Shown here piece after piece: positions 46,161-53,789 of a stretch of 55,980 bases of DNA. This DNA is from Oscillatoriales cyanobacterium M59_W2019_021 (GTDB taxonomy: Bacteria; Cyanobacteriota; Cyanobacteriia; Cyanobacteriales; Geitlerinemataceae). The position numbers and the translations under genes are program-made. Position 1 is the stretch's first letter. Each line of letters starts with the position of its first letter. Where the stretch lies: assembly GCA_015295945.1 (NCBI GenBank), contig DVED01000203.1:1-55980 (forward strand). The letters are read 5' to 3'. The notes beneath the pieces were generated by a model. It worked only from the letters and a program-made list of their open reading frames with translations, was not told the DNA's origin and made no database searches.

Positions 46161-46985
46161 TTACCCATTACCCATTACTGACTTAGGAGGTTTTCGCTCC
46201 CAACCCATTGCCGGGAAAAGTCGGTGTTTGAGGAAGTGAGCGGCAACTATTAGGAGAACGATCGCGATCGCGCCGATGCCGATGGGACTGGGAACCCAGA
46301 ACACCGCTTCTAGGTGATTGACTTGACCGGGTTGGAGCTTCCACACCAAATGGCGCTCGCTCGGCAATGCGTCTCCGGTTCCCACCCGCGAAGTTGCACC
46401 CCACGGCGTATCGAGAGCAAAATTGATTTCAAACAGAGATCCCGTACCAATTTCTACAGTATCTCCCGCGTCGGCAATAGTTCCCAATCCCCGCAAGTCT
46501 AAATCCACGCTCAGGTGATTTCGCAGTGCCACAAAAGCATTATTTTGCTGGAGTGCCAGATGGGCACCGACTAGGGGAAGTTCTGGAGTTGACGCCGTTT
46601 TGGCTCGATCGGTTTCCCCAGTTGGGTTGAAAAAGCCGTTAAATTTTTCTACCAATTGGGCACCGTTGTGAAACGGAATTCTGACGGTGAGTTCTCGATC
46701 GTTAATGCGCTGAGTTCTGCCGTGCAACTGGCGCGCGCGGCGATCGATACTTTCCAACCAGTCTCGCACGGTAGACTGACTGAAATTGGTCAGCCGTTGC
46801 GAAAGGCGAATCTGCTGTACGATTTCGCCGTGAGTTTGGGAGTCAAACGTAATGCCCACATCGTAGCGGACGCAACCGGACAGGCACAAACTTGCCAGGA
46901 GAACGATCGCCAACCGACGGAGGGTATGTCCCCAAGATCTCGAGTTTGGGGAAGTTGGCGTCACTGGAATCGCAGATTTTTGCAT
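46161..46985 (-). CDS. DUF3153 lipoprotein
   Basis: 274 aa from ATG 46985 (MQKSAIPVTPTSPNSRSWG). A lipobox LLASLCLSGC lies at about residues 28-37, so the mature protein is a lipoprotein starting CVRYDVGITFDSQTHGEIVQ. The DUF3153 body spans about 35-225 (LRLSQRLTNFSQSTVRDWL-type segment, FNGFFNP, LVGAHLALQQNNAFVALRNHL), and one C-terminal TM helix (GIGAIAIVLLIVAAHFL) follows. Found across cyanobacteria, function unknown, probably thylakoid or plasma membrane. The last residues SVMGNG and the TAA stop come from TAATGGG heptad repeats, as in the AI-2E-family gene. Confidence 0.8.
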   Translation of the reverse strand: MQKSAIPVTPTSPNSRSWGHTLRRLAIVLLASLCLSGCVRYDVGITFDSQTHGEIVQQIRLSQRLTNFSQSTVRDWLESIDRRARQLHGRTQRINDRELTVRIPFHNGAQLVEKFNGFFNPTGETDRAKTASTPELPLVGAHLALQQNNAFVALRNHLSVDLDLRGLGTIADAGDTVEIGTGSLFEINFALDTPWGATSRVGTGDALPSERHLVWKLQPGQVNHLEAVFWVPSPIGIGAIAIVLLIVAAHFLKHRLFPAMGWERKPPKSVMGNG

Positions 46986-47169
46986 TTCGGATGTTAGTTC
47001 CTCATCAAATGCTCGTTGGCGATCGGCGTTCTCTACCGGGCAAGCTGCCGATCGCTTTATCAATCTTAGATCGCCGTAGGGACGAGCGCGATCGAAACAA
47101 AGAAGGAGCAACCGCCAAGGATTGCCCCTTCCAATTGTCTGTGAATGCTGCTTGCCCCTGCGAAGCGCT

Positions 47170-47295
47170 TTACGATTCTTTATTCAAGAAGCTTTGAACT
47201 TGGCTCAGAGCCGCCTGGATGATGTTATAGACTGCCCAGCTTAGCGCCACAATCACGGGTAGCAGGACGACAATCAAACGCCAATCAATGCCCAT
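47170..47295 (-). CDS. psbY: photosystem II protein Y
   Basis: 41 aa, too short for usual length filters. It reads MGIDWRLIVVLLPVIVALSW then AVYNIIQAALSQVQSFLN, matching cyanobacterial PsbY (DWRxxVVLLPVxxAxxWAxxNI...QVQ). One transmembrane helix at residues 6-26. GAGGAG lies eight bases before the ATG. PsbY is a peripheral single-span subunit of photosystem II near cytochrome b559. Downstream of DUF3153 gene's promoter side on the same strand but separate from other psb genes. Confidence 0.92.
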   Translation of the reverse strand: MGIDWRLIVVLLPVIVALSWAVYNIIQAALSQVQSFLNKES

Positions 47296-47402
47296 ACCAA
47301 AATCTCCTCGCTTAACAAATTTTTAAAGACTTCTCATAATTATAGAATGTTTGGGTCTAGTCATTTGTTATTTGGGGTTGGGAGTTTGGGGTTTGGGGTT
47401 TG

Positions 47403-47517
47403 TTAGTGGTTAGTGGTTAGTGGTTAGTGGTTAGTCGCTTTGCTCAAGAAAGCTTCCCCTGCTCAAGAAAGCTTCCCCTGCTCAAGAAAGCTTCCCCTGC
47501 TCAAGAAAGCTTCCCCT
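47403..47517. repeat. TTAGTGG heptads plus 19-bp tandem array
   Basis: Four TTAGTGG heptads and a TTAGTCG variant (47403-47437), then four exact tandem copies of GCTCAAGAAAGCTTCCCCT (47442-47517, period 19) and partial copies after. The same composite, with slight changes, occurs at 54853-54945. The array runs into the 3' end of the gamma-carbonic-anhydrase-like gene. Confidence 0.85.
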
Positions 47518-48052
47518 GCTGCTTCCCCTGCTCCCCGGCATGAACCCGTGCCAGTTCCTCGTACTTGCGGGCGTGTTCGATGGAGCGATCGACTTCCTCT
47601 TCCGAGAGAGTCCGCGCCACTTTGCCGGGAATACCGATAACGAGCGATCGCGGCGGCACGTCTTTGACCACGACTGCCCCCGCACCGACGATACTGCCCG
47701 TCCCCACGCGCACCCCGTTAAGCACGATCGCGCCGATACCAATCAGACAACCCCGCTCGATATGGGCGCTGTGAATCACTGCCCGATGTCCGACGGTGAC
47801 GTATTCTTCCAAAATCGTGGGTTGACCCGGATCGCCGTGGAGAATTGCCCCATCCTGAATATTGGTACAGTCGCCAAGGGCGATCGATTCCAAATCGCCG
47901 CGCACCACCGCCCCATACCAAATACTCACCCCCTTGCCTACCCGCACGCGCCCGATAACCGTTGCGGAAGCGGCAACAAAGGCAGCGGCAGACACATCGA
48001 CGGGAGAGCAGTCAGAAGATAGCGTTTCGGAAGTCTCAGAAGGGGCATTCAC
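47501..48052 (-). CDS. gamma-carbonic anhydrase-like hexapeptide protein
   Basis: 183 aa from GTG 48052 (the frame is open upstream to 48271 but without homology). Left-handed beta-helix with hexapeptide repeats: ATVIGRVRVGKGVSIWYGAV, CTNIQDGAILHGD, VTVGHRAVIHSAHIERGCLIGIGAIV, SIVGAGAVVVKDV. Histidines in ILHGD and VGHRAVIH occupy the zinc-ligand positions of gamma-class enzymes. Likely trimeric. Might act as a carbonic anhydrase or belong to the YrdA/PaaY group. The C-terminal EQGKQQGKLS and the TGA stop are encoded by the 19-bp tandem repeat, a recent alteration of the tail. Confidence 0.88.
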   Translation of the reverse strand: MNAPSETSETLSSDCSPVDVSAAAFVAASATVIGRVRVGKGVSIWYGAVVRGDLESIALGDCTNIQDGAILHGDPGQPTILEEYVTVGHRAVIHSAHIERGCLIGIGAIVLNGVRVGTGSIVGAGAVVVKDVPPRSLVIGIPGKVARTLSEEEVDRSIEHARKYEELARVHAGEQGKQQGKLS

Positions 48053-48183
48053 GATCGATCTCGAGATGAGAAAGGAAGAGGTTAAGATTATAGAGTACAC
48101 GCACTTGGTGTATCTGCGGAAGGAAAAGCGCCTTCCCCAAGCCTGCAAAGCACTCAGCAGTAATTTTATTACGCGACTGTCGA

Positions 48184-48702
48184 ATGGACTACTCGAGCGA
48201 CCCAAGCTACCAATATCCGATCTTCGGGCCAGAAATTCAGTGTCCCCACTGTCGCCAAACGATCCCGGCACTCACTCTGACCGATACCTATCTGTGTCCC
48301 CGCCACGGAGCCTTTGAAGCCAATCCCAAAACTGGGGAATTGGTGCATTTGCAATCCGGTCGCCATTGGCGCAGGTGGGAGAATGAGTGGTATCGACAGC
48401 ATACCCATCCTGACGGCATCCGCTTTGAAATTCACGAAGCCCTCGATCGCCTCTACACTCAAGGCTATCGGGCAACGAAGGTGATTATCGCCCGCCGCTA
48501 TAAAGAATTGATCGGCGCGTATTTAGAACGCAATACCCCTTGGCGCGATCGACAAGATGCCACCCATCCCAAACTGTACGGTTTACCCGTCGAATTCAGT
48601 TCCGAAACGGAAGATTCTCCCTGTTGGGACGTGATTAATTTCGATTTGGATAAGGAACCCGGCGTTCCCGTTCGCTATCCTTATTTCCGGTTATTTGAAT
48701 AA
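48184..48702 (+). CDS. TIGR02652 family conserved cyanobacterial protein
   Basis: 172 aa. The N-terminus carries a zinc-ribbon-like set: CPHC (residues 20-23) and a second YLCPRHG. It continues with GELVHLQSGRHWRRWENEWYRQHTHPDGIRFEIHEALDRLYTQGYRATKVIIARRYKELIG and ends in a short conserved tail. This architecture matches the cyanobacteria-specific TIGR02652 family, whose function is unknown. Divergent from the gamma-carbonic-anhydrase-like gene with 131 bp between starts. Confidence 0.85.
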   Translation: MDYSSDPSYQYPIFGPEIQCPHCRQTIPALTLTDTYLCPRHGAFEANPKTGELVHLQSGRHWRRWENEWYRQHTHPDGIRFEIHEALDRLYTQGYRATKVIIARRYKELIGAYLERNTPWRDRQDATHPKLYGLPVEFSSETEDSPCWDVINFDLDKEPGVPVRYPYFRLFE

Positions 48703-48718
48703 AACTGTAGGGGAAAGG

Positions 48719-48750
48719 GATAGGGTGTGTTGAGGCACGAAACGAACCCT
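48719..48750 (+). repeat. dispersed repeat, inverted relative to bases 1-39
   Basis: Shares TAGGGTGTGTTGAGG and ACGAAACG with the complement of the window's first 39 bases. Lies between two genes. Confidence 0.55.
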
Positions 48751-48804
48751 TTAAGTGAACTGAATCATCTTTTCCTTCGCTCTCTCATTCCCCCATCCAA
48801 AACC

Positions 48805-49215
48805 ATGCACCACGCTTCGATTCGGACGGCTGACATTCACCGCGCGATCGCCTTTTACGAACAATTGGGCTTTTCCGTCTGCGATCGCTTTACCACAGGA
48901 TATACCCTCGCCTGTTGGATGGAAGGACTGAACGGACGCATCGAACTGATTCAAATTCCCCAGCCCAAACCCGCCCCCGATGCCTTCGGTGACGAGCATT
49001 ACGTGGGATACTACCATCTATCTTTCGATTTGACGGAAACGACTGCCGATTTACCCACTTGGTTAACCGATCTCAAAGCGCAGTTTGCCGATGCAGGTAT
49101 CCCCTTCAAAATCTTACTCGAACCTCACCAACAGCAAATCGGCGATCGCGTTTACGAAGTGGCTTTCATTGCCGATGCCGACGGTTTGCCTTTGGAATTT
49201 ATCCGTCAGTTATAA
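48805..49215 (+). CDS. VOC (glyoxalase/dioxygenase) superfamily protein
   Basis: 136 aa from ATG 48805 (MHHASIRTADIHRAIAFYEQLGF), the characteristic opening of a VOC beta-alpha-beta-beta-beta module; the earlier in-frame ATG crosses a dispersed repeat. Metal-ligand positions are occupied by His 3, Glu 48 or so (RIELIQ), His 78 or so (GYYHLSFDL) and a C-terminal Glu (LEFIRQL), so metal binding is likely. The family includes glyoxalase I, dioxygenases and resistance proteins; substrate cannot be assigned. Confidence 0.85.
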   Translation: MHHASIRTADIHRAIAFYEQLGFSVCDRFTTGYTLACWMEGLNGRIELIQIPQPKPAPDAFGDEHYVGYYHLSFDLTETTADLPTWLTDLKAQFADAGIPFKILLEPHQQQIGDRVYEVAFIADADGLPLEFIRQL

Positions 49216-49226
49216 AAATTAAGTAA

Positions 49227-49410
49227 TAGACATCTCCGAAAAAGACTGAAACCTAACCCCCTACTCCCCTTCCCTACCTCCCCCTGCCCCCTCCTAAGAG
49301 GAAGGGGGAAACCAGCGGAATAGGTTTTTTACTGGAGGGGAGAATAAGGAAGAGGTTTATTGGCCCGAGAGGTTTGGAGAGGGGTCTTTATTAATTATCG
49401 GAGATGTCTA
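49227..49410. mobile_element. MITE with 12-bp terminal inverted repeats
   Basis: Perfect terminal inverted repeats TAGACATCTCCG (49227-49238) and CGGAGATGTCTA (49399-49410). The outermost TA on both sides fits a TA target duplication, as for IS630/Tc1-type elements. The 184-bp interior is non-coding with inverted purine/pyrimidine-rich arms (CCTCCCCCTGCCCCCTCC against GAGGAAGGGGGAA). A diverged copy is at 42672-42819. No transposase is encoded here. The rest of the gap 49216-49534 holds nothing else recognised. Confidence 0.8.
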
Positions 49411-49534
49411 ATAAGTAATAAGTATTCACAACCTGCCCTCTGTCTTTTACGATCGATTCAGGCTGATGGCTGACGGCTAATTGCGATCGACCTTTGATAT
49501 GCTTTTCCCATAACTATCCAACATCCTTAATTCC

Positions 49535-50245
49535 ATGTCCGATCGATCGATCTCGACCGATTTCTTTCCCCTGTGGCAGCGCTTGCAGGGAGGGCTGATC
49601 GTCTCTTGCCAAGCGCCTGCCGATTCGCCCCTGCGCGATCCGCAGATCGTTGCTGCCATGGCGAAAGCTGCCGTTTTACGGGGCGCGGTGGGGATTCGCG
49701 TGGATACTCCGGAACACGTCGCGGCGGTGCGCCAGTGTTTGCCGGATACCCCAATTATCGGGCTGTGGAAACAGACGATTCCCGGTTGCGACGTATATAT
49801 TACGCCCCAGTACCATCACGCGGCGGCAATTGCGGCTGCCGGGGCGGATATCATTGCTATCGATGCTACCGATCGATCTCGTCCTGGCGGGGAAACCTTT
49901 GCCGAAATCGTCGATCGAGTTCATCGCGATTTGAAGGCGTGGGTGATGGCGGATATCGATACCTTCGAGGCTGCCGAAGCGGCTGCCGCCGTTGGGGCAG
50001 ACGTGGTGGGAACGACCCTATACGGTTATACCGCAGCGACGCAACATCTGTCTCCGCCGGGTTTCAATCTGCTGTCGCAACTGGTGGCGCGTTTATCCGT
50101 ACCGACGATTTGCGAAGGGGGCATTGCTTCCCCGGAAATGGCAAAGCAAGGGTTGGATTTAGGGGCGGATGCGATCGTCGTCGGGACGGCGATTACCGGA
50201 ATTGACGCCCAAGTTCGAGCCTATCGATCGGTCTTTTCTCGATAA
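49535..50245 (+). CDS. nanE: putative N-acetylmannosamine-6-phosphate 2-epimerase
   Basis: 236 aa, TIM barrel of the NanE family: GGLIVSCQAPADSPLRDP near the N-terminus, GAVGIRVDTPEHVAAVRQ, PIIGLWKQ, GADIIAIDATDRSRPGG with the catalytic region, VMADIDTFEAAEAAAAVGADVVGTTLYGYT and PTICEGGIASPE toward the end. It interconverts ManNAc-6-P and GlcNAc-6-P in amino-sugar or sialic-acid metabolism. No NanA/NanK genes are nearby, so in this organism it may act in cell-wall amino-sugar recycling. Confidence 0.93.
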   Translation: MSDRSISTDFFPLWQRLQGGLIVSCQAPADSPLRDPQIVAAMAKAAVLRGAVGIRVDTPEHVAAVRQCLPDTPIIGLWKQTIPGCDVYITPQYHHAAAIAAAGADIIAIDATDRSRPGGETFAEIVDRVHRDLKAWVMADIDTFEAAEAAAAVGADVVGTTLYGYTAATQHLSPPGFNLLSQLVARLSVPTICEGGIASPEMAKQGLDLGADAIVVGTAITGIDAQVRAYRSVFSR

Positions 50246-50348
50246 TTTTTGATCGGCAGGAATTGCCTGGGGTTTACTCCCTAGAATGAGACGATCGGCT
50301 ATAATAACGCGGGCATCTCGATCGCCCCCGACCCGATTACCGATACCT

Positions 50349-50993
50349 ATGTCATCCCAGAACGATCCCCAACCCCCCATTCCCGTCGATCGCATTCAAT
50401 ACGACGATCGCGGATTGGTTCCCGCCATCATTCAAGACTATCTCGACGGCACCGTCCTGATGATGGCGTGGATGAACCGAGAATCCCTGGAAAAAACCAT
50501 GGAAACGGGAGAAACCTGGTTTTGGAGTCGATCGCGCCAGCAATTGTGGCACAAAGGTAAAACCTCGGGACACATCCAAAAAGTGCGCTCGCTCCGGTAC
50601 GATTGCGACAGCGACGCTCTACTGGTGAGCGTCGAGCAAATCGGGGATATCGCCTGCCACACCGGAGAGCGCAGTTGCTTTCACCAAGTGGATAGTTCCA
50701 TCGTTCCCCCGCCCGCCGATACCCTCTCCGACTTATTCGTCACCATTTGCGATCGCCGCGACTCTCCCCAAGAAGGTTCCTATACTTGCAAACTATTCGC
50801 AGGAGGGGACAATAAAATTCTCAAAAAAATCGGGGAAGAAGCCGCCGAAGTGGTGATGGCGTGCAAAGATGACGATCCCAACGCGATCGCCTCGGAAGTC
50901 GCCGATTTGATGTACCATACCCTGGTGGCGATCGCTCATCACCAAGTAGACCTCCGCGCCGTCTACCGCAAATTGCAAGAACGCAAGCGCTAA
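50349..50993 (+). CDS. hisIE: bifunctional phosphoribosyl-AMP cyclohydrolase / phosphoribosyl-ATP pyrophosphatase
   Basis: 214 aa from ATG 50349 ([22 protein letters not shown]). HisI domain at about 10-125 with [44 protein letters not shown] (zinc Cys and His). HisE domain at about 130-214 with [31 protein letters not shown]. It performs steps two and three of histidine biosynthesis. It lies 103 bp downstream of nanE on the same strand and is followed by a conserved gene 79 bp later. Confidence 0.96.
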   Translation: MSSQNDPQPPIPVDRIQYDDRGLVPAIIQDYLDGTVLMMAWMNRESLEKTMETGETWFWSRSRQQLWHKGKTSGHIQKVRSLRYDCDSDALLVSVEQIGDIACHTGERSCFHQVDSSIVPPPADTLSDLFVTICDRRDSPQEGSYTCKLFAGGDNKILKKIGEEAAEVVMACKDDDPNAIASEVADLMYHTLVAIAHHQVDLRAVYRKLQERKR

Positions 50994-51072
50994 AAACGCG
51001 GTGGTTCGCGGCATTAGGGATAATAATGAAGAACGAATTATCTCAAATCCGACTGCCTGCCCGAACGCCAAT

Positions 51073-51453
51073 ATGCCTATCATCCTTTCCAGCCAAGAAA
51101 TTGCTCGCTATCGTTCCGAACTCGCCGAATGTCCGGGCGCTTTAGCCGCCCTCGACGCGATCGAAGATTGCGAAGGCGATTTAGAAGACGCTGCCATTTC
51201 CCTCGGCATTCAAGTGGGACAACAGCCCGATCGGAGCGACTGGCTCGACGGCTTGGCGAAGCGATGCCGCGTTGCCCTTTGTCAACCCGAATTCCGAGCC
51301 GACCTCCTCGAAGGCAAACTCACCGCCGTCGTCTCCGATTTAGTCTCCCAAAAAATTTGCCCCGCCATTCTCGCCACGCCTATTACAATCTACGCGGTCA
51401 AATGCGGGGTTAAAGAGTTTTGCGAACCGCTCGATTTCAAGCTGTCGCCGTAA
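51073..51453 (+). CDS. conserved cyanobacterial protein, unknown function
   Basis: 126 aa from ATG 51073 (MPIILSSQEIARYRSELAEC). Predicted all-helical, with a repeated acidic segment (ALDAIEDCEGDLEDAAISLGIQ), then DWLDGLAKRCRVALCQPEFRADLLEGKL and a hydrophobic C-terminal part (CPAILATPITIYAVKCGVKEFCE). Found in many cyanobacteria; no domain name known to me. Convergent with apcC across a shared terminator. Confidence 0.7.
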   Translation: MPIILSSQEIARYRSELAECPGALAALDAIEDCEGDLEDAAISLGIQVGQQPDRSDWLDGLAKRCRVALCQPEFRADLLEGKLTAVVSDLVSQKICPAILATPITIYAVKCGVKEFCEPLDFKLSP

Positions 51454-51465
51454 AAAAACTCGATG

Positions 51466-51522
51466 TCCGGATCGGGAGACTCCCCTCATTCTCGGCACTC
51501 GGGGAGTCCGGTAAAATCCGGA
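51466..51522. terminator. bidirectional terminator between conserved gene and apcC
   Basis: Nested inverted repeats: outer TCCGGAT/ATCCGGA (51466-51472, 51516-51522) and inner GACTCCCC/GGGGAGTC (51478-51485, 51501-51508). On the minus strand a T7 run follows (51452-51458). Confidence 0.75.
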
Positions 51523-51726
51523 TTAAGCCAACCCGGTATTGGTTCCGGGTTTGCCTGTTGCCAATTCGACTTTCAGAATTTTGCCGCCCATTTTCATAAT
51601 CCGCTGCTGCTCGCGGAACCAGTTGTCGTAAGCAACGAGTTTCGTAAAGTAGGTGTTTTGCAACTCCCTTTGCGTGCGAATTCGGGTTTGGCTGGGGACG
51701 CAAGCGGTCACCTTGAACATACGCAT
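51523..51726 (-). CDS. apcC: phycobilisome 7.8-kDa core linker polypeptide
   Basis: 67 aa, the exact family length, from ATG 51726 (MRMFKVTACVPSQTRIRTQREL). The CpcD/ApcC-type fold: TRIRTQRELQNTYFTKLV, then NWFREQQRIMKMGGKILKVE. It caps allophycocyanin core cylinders. Third gene of apcA-apcB-apcC, separated from apcB by an unusually long 458-bp spacer that carries a hairpin, which probably lowers its expression relative to apcAB. Confidence 0.97.
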   Translation of the reverse strand: MRMFKVTACVPSQTRIRTQRELQNTYFTKLVAYDNWFREQQRIMKMGGKILKVELATGKPGTNTGLA

Positions 51727-52184
51727 GACTTTTTCTCTCCTAAAGATTTCCGTGGGAAAAGATGACAATGGCTGTGTGTGGCTTAGCGCAGATCGATCGC
51801 TGGGGTTTTCGCCATTGGCACGGCATTGACTTGGCTCTCAGTTGTACTGGGTTGCCAAAACGAGTCTTCCATTCATTCCATTTTGTCCGGGCTGTCAGCA
51901 GGGCAGTGATGGATGCTGTCAACTCGCTTCGCTTTCCAAGTTCCAATCAAACCTTGGCGTCTGAGGGTTGCTGTTTTTTTAGTTGTTAAGCTTCCCGTCG
52001 ATCTTTTTAAAAAGGTTATATAAATCAAAGTCTGGGAGTCAAGAGTCAATGCCAAACAGCTAAAACCCATCTTATCTCTAGGATAAGCCTTTAACGGCTT
52101 AGCACTCACTCCGGACTTCCCAGACCTTTTACCGATCTTTGTCGTTCGCTAACCACGAGCGACCAGCGACAAAGACAAACTGGG
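51727..52184 (-). promoter_or_regulatory. apcB-apcC spacer with hairpin at 52137-52174
   Basis: 458 bp. Ten bases after the apcB stop there is a hairpin with outer stem CTTTGTCG/CGACAAAG and inner CGCT/AGCG, likely a processing or attenuation site between apcAB and apcC. A second AT-rich stretch (TTTATATAACC near 52020 on the minus strand) could give apcC its own promoter. AGGAG lies just before the apcC start. Confidence 0.55.
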
Positions 52185-52670
52185 TTAGCTCAAGCCAGAG
52201 CAGATGTAGTCGAAGTACACGCCCATTTCTTTTCCGGCATCAGCGCCCACCAAGCTAGCGGTCACTTCTTTCATCGCTTGAACGGCTTTAACCAAGGTTC
52301 CGATGGGAACGCCCAGAGAATTGTAGGTTTCTTTCAAACCGTTAAGCACGCGCTCGTCGAGGATGGAAGGATCGCCAGCCAGCATCGCATAGGTGGCATA
52401 GCGCAAGAAGTAATCCATGTCGCGGATGCAAGCAGCATAGCGACGGGTGGTGTACATGTTACCGCCGGGACGAGTCACGTCGGTGTACAGCAGGGACTTA
52501 GCAACGGCTTCCTTGACGATGGTGGAAGCGTTAGCGCTGATGGTGGTGGCTGCACGCACGCGCAGCTCGCCGCTCTTGAAGTAGTTTTTCAGCTTGTCCA
52601 TAGCGCTGCCATCCAGGTACTGACCCTGAACGTCCGAGGCGTTAATTACAGCAGTAATTGCGTCTTGCAT
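52185..52670 (-). CDS. apcB: allophycocyanin beta subunit
   Basis: 161 aa, canonical length. Phycobilin-attachment Cys 81 in [21 protein letters not shown], the methylated Asn 71 in RPGGNMY, and the DYICSGLS end. Pairs with ApcA in the phycobilisome core that passes light energy to photosystem II. Preceded by apcA with an 87-bp spacer. Confidence 0.98.
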   Translation of the reverse strand: MQDAITAVINASDVQGQYLDGSAMDKLKNYFKSGELRVRAATTISANASTIVKEAVAKSLLYTDVTRPGGNMYTTRRYAACIRDMDYFLRYATYAMLAGDPSILDERVLNGLKETYNSLGVPIGTLVKAVQAMKEVTASLVGADAGKEMGVYFDYICSGLS

Positions 52671-52757
52671 GATGAGTGCTTCCTTAGAATTAGCTAAATC
52701 GAGTTTGACTTCGGATTTGAGATTTATTAACCCAAAATCTAAAATTGGGAGGCTCTA

Positions 52758-53240
52758 TTACAGCGCGCCGATTACATAGTCGAAGTAGGAGGCCGCTTCA
52801 GCAGCATCCTCAGCCGACATGGAGCCAGTCGCCACGGATTTCATGCAGCGAACGCCTTCGGCTACCGCTTCAATGGGGGTTCCCAAAGAGCGATACATTT
52901 CTTTGACGCCCACGATTCCGATTTCTTCAATGGGGGTCACGTCGCCGGAAACGACTCCGTAGGTGATCAGGCGCAGGTAGTAATCTAAGTCGCGCAAGCA
53001 AGTTGCGGTCATTTCTTCCCCGTAGGCATTTCCACCAGGAGAAACTACGTCGGGGCGCTTCTGGAAGAGTTGATCTCCGGCCGCTTTGACGATGCGCTCG
53101 CGGGAATCGGTTAAAACTTGAGCGATGCGCAAGCGCTGTTCGCCAGAGGTAACGAAGCTTTTGATCCGATCCAGTTCGCCAGGGCTGAGGTAACGCGCCT
53201 CGGCATCAGCGTTCACGATCGATTTCGTGACAATACTCAT
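52758..53240 (-). CDS. apcA: allophycocyanin alpha subunit
   Basis: 160 aa. [20 protein letters not shown] start, bilin Cys 81 in [19 protein letters not shown] and the [12 protein letters not shown] end are diagnostic. First gene of apcABC. The core-membrane linker gene apcE, often directly upstream of apcA in cyanobacteria, is not here: the upstream gene is a divergent sigma factor. Confidence 0.98.
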   Translation of the reverse strand: MSIVTKSIVNADAEARYLSPGELDRIKSFVTSGEQRLRIAQVLTDSRERIVKAAGDQLFQKRPDVVSPGGNAYGEEMTATCLRDLDYYLRLITYGVVSGDVTPIEEIGIVGVKEMYRSLGTPIEAVAEGVRCMKSVATGSMSAEDAAEAASYFDYVIGAL

Positions 53241-53789
53241 GATTTTTCTTTCTCCAGAAAGGAAAACTTACTGTGCGTCTGTGAATTTCAGGGAGTCCCC
53301 TTCGATTTGCAGCCAAGACATATTCTCCAGCATGGCGTTTAAATTTCAAGTCGTAATTTAATACTTTGTAATATTTGTTCTCAGGATTTGCGGGGGAGAT
53401 CGAAGCGCTTGATCGGCGAAAACTATTGCCACGCTTGAGGTTTGGCGATTTTAAAAATCGCACCTTCAGGGTTGGACGCGACTCGATGGAAATTTTCCGG
53501 GATTTATCCGTAATTGCGGTGGCGATCGCTGTAGATGTCTCTGGGGGAATACTGAGGTGAGGAGCGGGGTTTGGATCGGTTGCTGGTGGGAAACCTACCC
53601 TTTACGACCTTGGGAGCGCAAATTTAAGATAATTATTAAACAAACTCATAATGATTTCTATTTGCAGGTATTTTTCACCAATTCCAGGTCGCCCTTTCGA
53701 ACCGATCGCCAGGTCTTGCACTCTTGCCCCTAGGTAACTTTTGCCTTCTCCCTGTCGTCCCCTTCCTCAGACCTACACTACGCACTCAC
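53241..53789. promoter_or_regulatory. divergent promoter region of apcABC and a sigma factor
   Basis: 549 bp with no gene. The apcA side (53241-53400) is AT-rich and should hold the strong apc promoter with a long leader. On the sigma side there is AT-rich sequence with TTAAGATAATTATTAAAC near 53625. HIP1 octamer at 53523. Precise boxes cannot be fixed by eye. Confidence 0.45.

Noticed and set aside
47403-47517. Repeated units resembling a CRISPR array
   Set aside because: Units are contiguous 7-mers and 19-mers without spacers, and no cas genes are near.
48053-48271. N-terminal extension of the gamma-carbonic anhydrase-like protein
   Set aside because: No homology and it overlaps the start of the divergent TIGR02652 gene.
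49573-50205. 210-codon frame overlapping nanE
   Set aside because: Shadow frame of a GC-rich gene; the nanE frame contains the family motifs.
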